This document shows, one piece after another, positions 28,073 through 39,376 of a stretch of 64,000 nucleotides of DNA (position 1 is the stretch's first letter; each line of letters opens with the position of its first letter). This DNA comes from Hippophae tibetana (lineage: Eukaryota > Streptophyta > Magnoliopsida > Rosales > Elaeagnaceae), in assembly GCA_037013495.1 (NCBI GenBank), contig CM072809.1:14408501-14472500 (forward strand). The letters run 5' to 3'. A model generated the notes under the pieces. That model worked only from the letters and a program-made list of their open reading frames with translations. It was not told where the DNA came from and did no database searches. The translations under genes were made by a program, and so were the position numbers.

Positions 28073-28549
28073 ATGATTATTCTTCTACAGGAGTCCCTTT
28101 CCGGGAGGTTTATTTTACGTGTATTTCTCTTACTCTTATTATTATTTTTGAATAAAAGTACATATTTTTATTGTCTTTTCACATAAATTTGACTCTAAGG
28201 TGATTTTTTCTCATCTAAGTATTAATTTATGATAATATATGTCATGCTCATATTCGTAAATTTTTTATTTTATATTCAATCTAGATCTTTATCTAAATTC
28301 ATATTGTTGAAGATTATAAGATTATAATAAAGTATTAATATTCCATTTTTATGAAGAACGATTAATATATCAATTATAGAAGTAAATAGTCGATTGAGAA
28401 ATCTTATAATAGAGAATTTTTTTAATAATTTTGATTATTGATATATTTAGATGGATTCTTTCTTATCTAGTTTGTAGCTTTTAATTTTTAATGAAATTCT
28501 ATTTTATTAAAATAAGGAATTATCCACGATTAAACATTATTGACACTTA
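28073..28549. other. Spacer between two CACTA copies
   Basis: AT-rich DNA with no recognisable gene. A GC-richer word near 28089-28105 (gagtccctttccgggag) stands out but is unassigned. Confidence 0.4.
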
Positions 28550-29367
28550 CTCATTTTTTATTATACTCAAATTAAAAACTGTATTCAATCACTAAATAAT
28601 AGTAGAAAAAAATAAAATCTGTTTAACAAATAATTAAAAAATAAAATATTAATTAATAGGAGAAAAATTACCATGGTGTTATTTTATGTTATTCAAGATC
28701 ATCATATTCTTCTTCTGATGTTATAATACAAACATACATATATAATACAAAAATCTATACACATAAATAATAACACATAATAACAGAAATACAAAAAATT
28801 ATACACATAAATAATAACAGAAACAAATATGAATAATAAGTGCGTAAGATTAATAGAAATACTTACAAGAGTAAATGAAGTGACAAAATAAAGGAAATGA
28901 AGAAAAAATCGTATTTTGTAAGTGAGAAATGAGTATAATATTTTTTGAGTATTTTGCTCAAAAAAATAGGGGATCTAAAAGACTAGTTAGAGAGGAAGAA
29001 AACCCACTAACCGACACTAGAATTGGTGGTCGTAGGTGGCCGAAAAATGAGAAAGAGTGGAGAAGTGGAAGATGTTTTAGGTTTTTGAGAGTTATACAAC
29101 GCTTGAAATAGTTTCTGTCTGGGGAATAAAAAAGAGAAAATAATTTATCTACATGTGTAGCGTCAGATGACGTGTCTAACCGACGCTACGTCCACTGTCG
29201 AACCGACACTACACGTGGATGTAGCATCGGTTCCAAGTGTCAATTGACACTACATCTTATGTGGATAACATTGATTCTACACTAAATCGACTTTAAATTC
29301 ATTAAAAATCGATTTTTCCAAAAACCGACTTTACATATCGACTTAAATATCCATTTTTGTATTAGTG
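28550..29367. mobile_element. Truncated sister copy of the CACTA element
   Basis: Closely matches 27220-28072 in the same orientation, including ttattcaagatcatcatattctt, read here as shared words, the accgacgctac subterminal repeats (29155-29280) and a right terminus tttttgtattagtg ending at 29367. The first 150-160 bases and the left terminal repeat are missing, so it cannot be mobilised as it stands. Confidence 0.8.
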
Positions 29368-30109
29368 TTAGAATGTTGGGTTAACAAGAGGAGAAGTTGG
29401 GAGTACAACCTTGCAAAAAGGAACCATGAAGCCATTAGTTACACTTGCGAAATGACTCTAGTGCATCGAAAACCATCTATGTCATCTTTAGCTTAAGGAG
29501 AGGTCCATCTTCACGATGTTTAAGTACAACATGTTCGACGAGGCACTTGAAAATTTGGTTGCTTACAACTTTATAATTAGTTCATTGCTATTTTATTGAT
29601 CTTCTAGCTTGCACATTAATTATCCGTACTTCTCTTAATAGATTGGGTTTATTTTTATTTTTCTTGTTTATAATATTGTATTTGTATTGAGACATGTCCT
29701 TATCATTAATGAAAGCATTTCTTTAATGTGTTAAAAAAATTGTACAAAGAAAAAGTGCATCAAAAACACGTTCAGTAGGAAATCTTTGCCTTCAAAGTTC
29801 AAAGTATATAACTTTCAAGTTCACGTATATCCAATTTAATCCTTTGTTAAAATAAAAAAGAAGAAGCAAATTTCATATTTAGGGGTTCACACTTTTAATT
29901 GTATATATATTCTTGTAATGGAAGCCCTTTATCTCTTATATTATCAATTCTTACAATTTAGTATCATTCAAAAAGATAAAATATTGCATGAGATAATTGA
30001 TAATTTTATTTTTAACCCTTAATTACTTTTGAATCTATATTCAAAAATATTTTATTTTTATACATATAAAAGTACAAAGATTGTTTGTATTGGACTATAT
30101 GTATTATCA
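29368..30109. other. Unassigned spacer, possible gene remnant
   Basis: The first 220 bases are less AT-rich than the surroundings and read as protein-like in places (for example SWEYNLAKRNHEAISYT). A T-rich stretch resembling a plant 3' UTR follows. I do not recognise a family, and the frame is interrupted. It could be a small captured or decayed exon. Confidence 0.25.
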
Positions 30110-30276
30110 TGTGTGCTATGTACTAGATAACTCCTATTATAAATTGTTACAAAGTTGTTATAATTGTTATATGTACTGCTCTATAAATAACAGTTAAGAA
30201 CTCAATATGAATAGCATTTGTTGTTTTGTATAATATCACATCTCTCTATGATCTACATATGACTTAGAGATAGTCA
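30110..30276 (+). repeat. 5' LTR of the old copia fossil
   Basis: Pairs with about 36296-36430. A decayed primer-binding site (tggttctattatc) follows directly. Boundaries are approximate. Confidence 0.6.
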
Positions 30277-32939
30277 TGGTTCTATTATCTTTGAACCCTC
30301 TAGTAATGGGTCTTTTTTTTACATCTTCTAATGTCTTTTAAACTCCTTATTCTCTAGTAATCTTGTGTTTGTCAATAAGTTGTGTTATGGTAATGGTGCC
30401 ATTTTTGAGTTTCACTCACAAGAATTCTTTGTAAAGGCTTCCAAATCAAAGGAAATTCTGGCATAAGGAACTGTTAATAAAACTCTATTCTTTCAAAGGC
30501 CAAGCTTACAAGTCTTCTATTTTTTTGTCTAGTGAGGAGTCTTCTTCTCTAATTGTTCTTGATAATCATAACTATCCCACTGTCTATAAGTCTGTAATAA
30601 AGTTATCTCTTTAGCATAATAGATTAACACATCCCTCTATGTTTGTAATTTATAAGCTTGTTTCATCTCAACTAATTACATGTGAAAAATACTATGTTCA
30701 TCATTCTTGTTATGCTTGTACAATGAAAAAATCTCACAAATCACCTTTTAAACATTCTCATACTCCTTCCTAGATTTTATATGGATTTTATTCATTAAAA
30801 CTAAAGATGAGGCACAAGGTTTGTTTCTAACATTTGTTAAAAAGATGGAAAGGAAATTTAAGCTAGCAATTAAATGTGTCCAATTAGAGTTCAAATTTCT
30901 AACTTATGTTAAGTCATCATACATAGAAATACTTGCCCTCGTACCTCATAATAAAATAAGGTTGTGGAAGTGAGAAATAGGTGAATGGTTGAATGTGGTT
31001 TAACTTTATTACTTTAATCTAGTTTGTCTTCAAAATAACGGGTCTATGTTTTTAGGGTAGCTGTCTTCACAATGAATAGATTACCAACAAAAGCTGTTGA
31101 TTTTCAAATTCCTTATGTGTTTTTATACAAAAAGAAACTTGGTTTTTCATTTCTTGAATAATTTGGATGTGTTTTTCTTGTTTGAGACCACATGTTAAAC
31201 ACAAATTGCAACAAAGGTCATTATCTTGTATTTTCCAAGGCTATGCCCTTTAGGAACAAGGCTATTTATGCCTTGATGCCTCTACAAATCCAATATACAC
31301 ATGCAAATATGTCATATTAATTGAAGATGTGTTTCCTACACTTCAAAAGAATAATTCTGATGGTGCCTGTCAAATTGTTCAAGTGTCATATGAGTCCCTT
31401 TTTACTCTCTGGTCACCATCATATCTCTCTCCACCTGTTTTACCTATTGGATCTTCCTTGTCTTCTAATGCACAATCGGGTGCTACTCTTCCTAATCCTA
31501 CACAGTTTGTCTCAAATGTCATCATTTCTCTTGATGTCTCATCTTTACATGCTTCTGTTGACAATTTTTCCAGCACAACCTCTGCTCCATTACCTTCTTA
31601 TGCTCAACCTATTACTAGATTTCCTAATAGTAGTTCCCAACACACCTTCTATTCATTTGTCTTCATCTACCCAACATGTTGCTCATCCTACTTTTTCATT
31701 TGGTATAATTCCTTTATCTTTTGATTTTTCTATTTCTAACATTATTGTCTCTCTCTAGAGTAACTCATCTCAAATTTTACCTAGTGAGCTTTATGTTGAA
31801 CTTACTTTTCCTCAAAAATCACTTCTTGTCAATGATCATTCCATACTCATAAGCCAAGGGTATTGTGGAATGGGAGGAAGCAATGCAAAAGGAGTTAGAT
31901 GCCTTAATGGCCAATGGAATGTTGGAGCTAGTTCCTTACCATAATGATGTAGATATTATTGGAAATAAGTGGGTATATCAAACTAAGCTTCATTTTGATG
32001 GCTTGTTGGACAAATATAAGGCAAAAGTCATTGCCAAAAGCTATGATCAAGTAGAAGGGATTGATGTCATAGAATGTTTTTCACCTATGGTTAAGCCTCA
32101 AACTACTAGAGTAGTGCTTACATGATCTCTGCCAATGGATTGAGAGCTAAAACAACTTGATGTGAATAGTGAATTTTTGAGACTTATAAGAGATAGTTTT
32201 TATGAAAAAACCTCTTAGACTTGAAGATAAAGAGCATTCACATTGGGTGTGCAAATTAAAAAAAAGCCCTTTATGGCCTTAAGTAGGCGCTAAAGGCATG
32301 GTACTAGATGATGCTTTGTTGCCTAATTGGTTTTGGAATCATTAACTTTAGAACAGACACATCTATACTTGTTAAGTTTGATAATGAACATGTCACCATA
32401 ATTTTTTTTTTATTTCAATGACATCATAGTGATAGGCAACACCACTGGTTACATTCGGGAGCTTGTTGAACAATTGAATGCCAACTTTTCCTTGAAAGAA
32501 TTGGGTTCTTGGCATTTTTTCTTAGGAATCTAGGTGACCAAGAATTCTTCTTCTATTCATATCTCACTCTTGAAAGGAGGGACAAAATATGTCTGGGATG
32601 ATGCCTGATAAGTGCTCAAAAAGCACTAAAATAACCATGATTTTATGCACATTAATTGATTAAAAATATATATATTTATATGTTTTATCATATATTTATA
32701 TAAATTTGTCTTTTTCGGAATCACGGGTATTTTTATTGTTTTTCAGGTATTTTGGCTTAAAAATGCAACTTAAAGACTCAAAGAGGAATACTGGAAGCAA
32801 TACATCACAAATATATTAATAAATAAATGCGGAAAGGTCGACAAATATGGAAAAATTGGACAAAATGGGTCAAAAAGGTCAAAAAAGAGAAAAACGCGCC
32901 GCCGCGCCCCAGCACCCAGCTCTGCCCCAAGCTGCGCGC

Positions 32940-33065
32940 ACGACACTGTTCATCCGCGCAGCACTGCGCGCGGGGTTACTGTTCATGCGCGCAGCACTGC
33001 GCGCGCGAGGTTACTGTTCATGCGTGCAGCACTGCCCGCGGGTTACTGTTCATCCGCGCGCGCCG
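32940..33065. repeat. GC-rich tandem repeat in the solo LTR
   Basis: Three to four imperfect copies of a unit of about 33 bp containing gttactgttcatgcgcgcag and cactgcgcgcg. It stands out strongly against the AT-rich window. Confidence 0.85.
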
Positions 33066-33094
33066 ACACTCATTTTTCACGTGCAGCCGCCCCA

Positions 33095-33200
33095 TGACGT
33101 CATGCTGACGTCATCAATGATGTCAGCATTTCCATTACGCGTTTTTACATTTTTTTAACATTTTTTTACTCATTTTTTCTCTCCATCCTCACCTATAAAT
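33095..33200 (+). promoter_or_regulatory. LTR promoter: three TGACGTCA-type boxes and a TATA box
   Basis: Two perfect TGACGTCA palindromes (33095-33102, 33106-33113) and one variant TGATGTCA (33118-33125) lie about one helical turn apart. A TATA box (tataaat, 33194-33200) lies about 70 bases downstream. Tandem TGACG motifs are the binding sites of TGA-class bZIP factors (as-1 type). Function here is inferred. Confidence 0.55.
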
Positions 33201-34606
33201 ACCCCCTTCCCTTCACTTCAAAACACACCTTCAAAACTCACTTCTCTCTTCTTTCTTTCTCTCATTTCTTAGTTTTTAGTTTCTCTTAGTTTCTTTCTTA
33301 GTTTCTAAGCTTTTCTTAGTTTTTCTCTTAGTTTTTAGTTCAATTCTCTTAGGTTTAGAGTTCTTCTCTTTTTGAGAGGAACTTGTAATGTTTTTGTAAT
33401 AATTTAGAATTTTTGATTCAATAAATGGGAGTGCAAATTCCGCTTGGAGGTTTTCCAGCTACGGGAATAGCGTCGAAGTTCTGTAAGGATTTTATTTTCT
33501 TTACAGTTATTTTTATGCTTTATTCTTACATGTTATATTCAACTTGTCTGTGGTTAAATTTAACTATGCTGGCTGTTTAGTAAATATGATGTAATAATGA
33601 CGTTGTTATGCTTGCGAAATATTAAATAGGTAAAAATCTCTAAAATGAATTGATTTTGTTTTTATTCAAGATTTTATATTAAGAATGTTAGAGAGAAATA
33701 TATTATTTTTCATTACAAACTTAAACCTGAAAATTAGATTTTAAGGTTTAGTTATCCGGTCTAATTTAGAGTAGTGCTCTTTTATTTGTTGGTACAATCC
33801 CCCGGTAGTTAGAGTGAAACTCTATTTCAAAAGTTTTTATAAGAATTATTATGTGAAAATGTATTGACAACATGTTTTCAATAGTGGTTTTAAAACTTGA
33901 AAGTTAGTACTCGGATAATTAAATTCTTATGTTTAATTTGGACACCTTGAATAATGTTTAAATTGTCTAACCCCACCAAAGGTGGCATTTAAATGGTTCA
34001 TTTTCAATCTCTTAGAAAAAGGAATTAATTTAATTAACCAAATTAGTTATCAACCCCACCCATAGGTGTTAATTGATTTGTTTAGTTAACAAAGAATATC
34101 TAACCCCACCAAAGGTGGTATTTATATAAAAAAGAGAGAATCAATAAAATATCAATTTATATCTTTAATAACCTAGTTAATATGAGCAAGCATAATTAAT
34201 TTAGTTATTACATCCATAAATACTCCGCTAATATAAATGATAAAAATTTGCATGAATATTTATTGAATCTGTATATATGTTTATTTTTAGATAATTATTT
34301 ATTGAATTTGTATCTATGTTTATTTTTATGTTATTAGATTATATTTAATTAATCTGTATATATGTTTATTTTATTAGATTAGGAACACAAAAACCAAACT
34401 ATCGTGACAGGATGTTTAGGATTTAATTTCGTTTTTAAAAGTTTGAATAATAAATTAAAAACCACATACATTCCTTCCTTAGATCGACCTTGGGAGTATA
34501 CTTATCATTTTCTTCGAAATGATTCGTGCACTTGCGAGAGTTTTATAAATATTAAAACCAAAGTATTGGCAAGAATCGGCGATGCCGGTTTTCGCTCATC
34601 AATGCC

Positions 34607-35500
34607 CCGACCGTTTTAGAATCCACATTTTGAAAAGTTCTTTTCCTGAAAATCCACACTTTTCCAAACCTAGAAATTACTATATGCTAGCCCCTTATGT
34701 TGGTTGCCATTTTTCCCCCATTGCTAGGGGCCTCACCCTTTTGACTTGATATGTTAAGAAGGTTGCAACCTAAAAAATTCCATATTTCAAATGGGATTGT
34801 TTTGGTAAAATTGGTTAAAAATAGGACTCCTTCATAAATGGTTCTTGCTTAATTATCATAGAATTCATCGCTACTAACTAGAAGAAGTTCCTGGGCTAAG
34901 AAAAGCTCCCCTGTCAAGCCTTTGATTTGACTTTTGACAATTCCACTTCGAAAGACAGAATGAGTCCCTGGGACATTGGCTTCCGCCAATAGTGGACTAT
35001 TAAGGATCGCATCCCAGAAAACCTTTCACCGCGCCACACGATTCTTTCACGAAGCACTCTCTCAGATGTTTCCATTCATGCCTCTTATAATTTTAGGTCT
35101 TACTTTTTTTTTCTTTTGTGAGTGCAGAAAGCCATCTTTCTCTTTTTATATATCTATATTGAATATATCTATATTCAATTTAATTTGAAAATGAAAATAT
35201 GATTGATTCATTTTATTTGATATAATTTTGAATTTTTAACAAAATGAAAATTATTGTGTGTACCCAATTAAAATGAATGGTATTATTATTATTGATCAAT
35301 AAAAATATATATAAACATGTGAAGGGGAGGGTATAAAATTTAATTTTATGGTCATAAGTGTTTCTTCGTAGGAACGTCCACGAATTTGATCAATTACTCT
35401 TCGTGCTTTATTAGCAAAACATTTTTATATGTTGACTTAAAGTAGATACTTTTGTGTATCGATTTTTTTCTTCTTTACCAGAGCATGTTATTGACTTAAC
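34607..35500. other. Unassigned segment inside the old copia fossil
   Basis: The first about 500 bases are less AT-rich than the surroundings (for example gctcccctgtcaagcc, cgcgccacacg) and do not read as copia protein. The remainder is AT-rich. It separates the reverse-transcriptase and RNase H parts of the fossil. It could be an organelle-derived insert or a remnant of another element; no family is recognised. Confidence 0.35.
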
Positions 35501-36295
35501 CACAAATCTGTTGAATGAGTAAAAGTATATCAAAATACTTCTGAAAACATGCAAGTTTAGATGAGTCTAAACCACTTAAAACTCCCATAAACTCTTATTA
35601 TGTGCTGTCTAAACACAATGGTTATCATATGGAAGATGATACAATGTATAAAAGTATCATTGAAGGCTTGTTATATTTGTATTGACAAGATCAGAAATAA
35701 CATATCTTGTGAGTAGGCCGTGTTGCAGAAAAAAAAGTATTAAGGTATATTAGATGTATTATGGTTTATAGTGCAATGTTTTTAAAACCAAATGTGTTGG
35801 GTTTGATTGGATTTTCAGACTTGGATTGGACAAATTGTCCTGATGGTAGAGAAAATACTGGAGGATATTGCATCTAGTTTGATAATAGTTTTGTCTCGTA
35901 GTGTTCATCCAAACACATGGTTAGATAACATGTTCAAGTGTCGAGGTAGAATATAGAGAGCTCTTGCTCTTGCATCAACTGAGATAATTTGGTTGCAATC
36001 CTAATTGAAGGAACTACAAATTGATAAGGCATATGCACCTATTCATTTAACTGATAGTATTAATGTTAAATATCTTGCTACAAATCTAATTATGCATACA
36101 AGAATGAAACATATTGAGGCTGACTTTCATTTTATTTGTGATTTAGTTGTAGAAGAAAAGCTAGATATAAAATTCACTCCATCTGTAAATGGCTGATATT
36201 TTTACTAAATCTTTAAATGAGTCAATGTTCTTGCCTTTGAAAACCAAACTCATGGTTTTACCGTTACCATGTGTTTGAAGTGAGGTATCAGACTA

Positions 36296-36430
36296 TATGT
36301 GTTAGATAGTGTTACAAAGTTGTTATATGTATTTCTCTATAGATAGTAATCAAGAACTTAGTATGACTAACATTTGTTCTTCTAGATAATATGATCATCT
36401 CTCTATAATTTGTATAATCAAAGATCAACA
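36296..36430 (+). repeat. 3' LTR of the old copia fossil
   Basis: Pairs with about 30110-30276 and follows the RNase H region and a short purine-rich tract. Boundaries are approximate. Confidence 0.6.
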
Positions 36431-38769
36431 TCATTAACGATAAAATGGCTATATAAGCATTGGAAAATTATGTTATGCTTTTAAGAAAAATTGAGATGTA
36501 AGTACTACCATTAAATATGTTTTTAAATAAGATTTATTTTTAAACATATTTTCAATTTTGAATATAAATTAACTAAAAAATCAAAAGTCAAAAATAAGGA
36601 ATAGTGTAGACAAGGATAAAAAATAAAAAACACTCAAACAGACAATATATTTAATTTAATATCACATTTTTGAAAATGATTTCAATTTGATTGAAATTGA
36701 AAATTAATGCTATTATGTGGTTAAAATTAAAGGATAATTTTATCTATTTATTATCTTCTTCTCTTTCTATCTATTATCTCCCTCTCTTTTTATTTTTCTC
36801 TATATAGTAAAGAAAGAGATAGAAAAGTGAGAGGATTAGAGAGGAGGAATGTTAAAAAAATAAATAAAAAATTAATAGACTGTATTCCCCTTTAATTTTG
36901 TTACATAGCATGTAATTATTAAATTTTGAAATTAAAATTAAAATTTGGAAAAATTTAAAATCATTTATTGAATTTTAAGTAATAAATTAAGCTTTTTAAT
37001 TTTTATATTACTTATTTATTCACATGATTCATTTTTAACTACCATCTAATTTTTTTATGTTATAAAAAAATGTACATAATATTTTCGAACTTACAAAAAC
37101 ATATAATTTAAAGTTATATAAAAAAATAACATACGTGTATGCATTAGTTAAAAATAAAATTTCATTTATAAAATATCATGTTATACAATTAAATCAAAAT
37201 TAATCTAATCAATATTACAAATATATAGGAGATAATTGGTACTACCTAGCTACTAGAAAATACAAATACCATCAGAGTAGCATGCACTCATTTAATTCTC
37301 TCAATCTTTTGTTATCAAAACAGATAAACAATTTGGTGGTGTCACTAGCTTGTCAAGATTTCAGAGTTTTCATGTTGCTTTCAATCATAATATTCTGCCG
37401 GCCTTTTATACATTTTTTTAAAGATCAAATTGGTCTTATATATATATATATATATATAATCAACTTGTTTCTTTAGACTTGGTTTGTTCAACCAACTTTT
37501 AATAACAATTGTCGTTTCATTAAGTTGAAAAATGGTAAAAGATGGAAGGCTTAAACTTGATCTTTGTTTCGCATGAAGCTCTGGTCGACATATATTGAAA
37601 ATTTAGAGTTTAAAGTGCATAAATTTGAGTCGTATAAAAATACAAAGAAACCTTCGGTTCAATTCAGGTCATAAGTAACTGATGCTATAAATTGAAACCA
37701 GTGAGAACTAAGAGAGAAGACGTTTAAAGACCACTTTATGATATTAACACAAATGGAAGGATCACTCACTTCTTATTTATTTATAATCAAATGGTGGTTG
37801 ATTTGATCTGAAAATTAAAGTATAAAAGAATTATCTTATCCACCATAAATCACCAACCACACTAGTTACATTACAAAGAAATTTAATAAATCATATTAAT
37901 TCTTAAATATACAGCTTACACTACAATAATAAATAAAATTTAGAACGATTTTAAATATATAAAAAAAAACGCTCAATCATCCCTAAAAGGATCATTTGAG
38001 AATGGTTGTAGGCTGAAATTTACGAAATTATCTTAATGATGGTTAAAATGTCATTTATTGGGACAATTATACAGCTGCCTCCCTCAACCACCATTGCCGA
38101 CACAATGTCAACAACTACCGGTCAACCAAGTAGGACGCCACCATTAGCGACGTGACACTAGCCCAGCCTGCGACGGCACCAGTCTAGCTTATTCTTCCAA
38201 CGTGCAAACTGTGTTTTGCAAGAATTGACTTGGACCTCTCCAGCCCAGCCTCCAGCCTCAACCACCTACACGAATACAGATTCAAGGTATTTTTCCCTTT
38301 CTCGCGATGGAGTTAGCAGTGCCCTGTTTCAATTTTTTCCTTCACTTAGGTATTAGGAAACACCCTAGTTTGTTTAAAACTATTTGTCAAAACCAGAATC
38401 TTGACAAATTTTTTTATTCATATAAATTAGTACTGATGGTTTAGTTGTATGAATATACAAAGCATTATAATGAATCACGATAGAAAATGTAAGACCATGA
38501 AGAAGTTGATTGTAATTTGTAAGTTAGAAACTCATGTTTGATAGCTAACAAAACATACGTACAAGGAGAAACTGTTCTAAAAGGCACTATGGTATTTGAT
38601 TTAAAGTTTAGCCGAGGATGAAAAAGTAAGGTTAGAATTTTAGCAGACAACTCATTTTTTATAAATTGTGCTCCTCTTTAGAGAAAGGGAAAAATGTACT
38701 TTCAAATCTTACATCAAAATGGTTCCTAAGAAAATATTACCATGCATAGAGAGTACAATAGATATGAAG
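36431..38769. other. Spacer upstream of the SPARK-domain pseudogene
   Basis: Mostly AT-rich with a (TA)n run near 37438-37458. A GC-richer stretch at about 38070-38290 (Pro/Ala/Thr-coding in places, for example SSPAQPPASTT) may be a decayed first exon of the downstream gene, but the match is too weak to claim. Confidence 0.35.
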
Positions 38770-39101
38770 TAGTTGTCCATGGTCCGATCCGGTCCGGTTT
38801 TGTCTAAATTTTTTTTAACTAAATTGGACCGGTCATATTATTCGGACCGGACTAGACCGGACCGGACCGGACCGACCAGACCGTTTGATTTATAAAACAG
38901 TTTGGTCCGATTGTTTTATAATTTAATGAAGAATAATGTGAAATTTTTAATATATTATTAAACCGGTCCGGTCTGGTTCGAACGGTTTAAAATTAGTACA
39001 AACCGGACCGGACCGTTTGATTAGTAAAACCGTTCGATTTGGTCCAGTCCGGTCTGGTTTTACGGTTTGGTCCAGTCCGGTCCGGTTTATGGACATCCCT
39101 A
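38770..39101. mobile_element. hAT-like miniature element (332 bp)
   Basis: Ends tagttgtccat and, inverted, tagggatgtccat. Flanking 8-mers atatgaag (38762-38769) and atacgaag (39102-39109) agree at 7 of 8, a clear hAT-type target duplication. The body is packed with GGTCCGGTCC/GGACCGGACC words and matches the element at 16819-17167 in inverted orientation. It sits about 40 bases upstream of an exon border of the SPARK-domain pseudogene. Confidence 0.85.
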
Positions 39102-39213
39102 ATACGAAGTGGCAAATTTCTTTGTTGCATTTTTATTTTCAGGACAATGCACGTTAAATTTTTTAGCTACAGAAAGTTTGTTGAGTGTTACAACAACTGA
39201 TTGTTGGGCTTTT

Positions 39214-39376
39214 TGTTAAGAATAATTAGAATTCTAACGGCTAGTTTAGTAACAGATAGTTTAATGGCTAGTTTAGTAACAGTTAGTTTCTTCATTTCAA
39301 TGTATAAATATAATATTAGACATTAAGCCAAAATCAATTCAATAACTCTCTCAACAAAAATCAGAGAAAATCAACA
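39214..39376 (+). repeat. 5' LTR (163 bp)
   Basis: TG...CA ends (tgttaag...caaca). It differs from the 3' LTR by an internal 27-bp tandem duplication around ggctagtttagtaacag and about four substitutions. Confidence 0.93.

Larger units (their letters stand above)
32606..34601 (+). mobile_element. Solo LTR (1996 bp), likely Ty3/gypsy
   Basis: Starts tgataagtgctc and ends cgctcatca (TG...CA). A perfect 5-bp target duplication atgcc flanks it (32601-32605 and 34602-34606). No internal region or partner LTR is present, so it is a solo LTR left by recombination between two LTRs. Internal signals give the orientation: TATA box near 33194, CT-rich leader, and a possible polyadenylation word aataaatggg near 33420. 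The long LTR and this start suggest a gypsy element of the Tat/Athila type, but that assignment is from memory. Confidence 0.85.
30110..36430 (+). mobile_element. Old Ty1/copia fossil with a nested insertion
   Basis: Diverged LTRs at about 30110-30276 and 36296-36430 (shared word gttacaaagttgttat) bound plus-strand copia traces: a GAG-pre-integrase region near 30600-30760 (LTHPSMFVIYKLVSSQL-like), integrase remnants to about 31300, reverse transcriptase at about 31865-32600 (EEAMQKELDALMANG, NKWVYQTKLHFDG, KYKAK) and RNase H near 35780-36200 (TRMKHIEADFHFI). It has many breaks. A solo LTR (32606-34601) and a further stretch up to about 35500 interrupt it. Old by LTR divergence. Confidence 0.8.

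Noticed and set aside
32827-33158. Two overlapping plus-strand reading frames of 93 and 103 codons
   Set aside because: They are produced by the GC-rich tandem repeats within the solo LTR; the peptides are repetitive and match no family.
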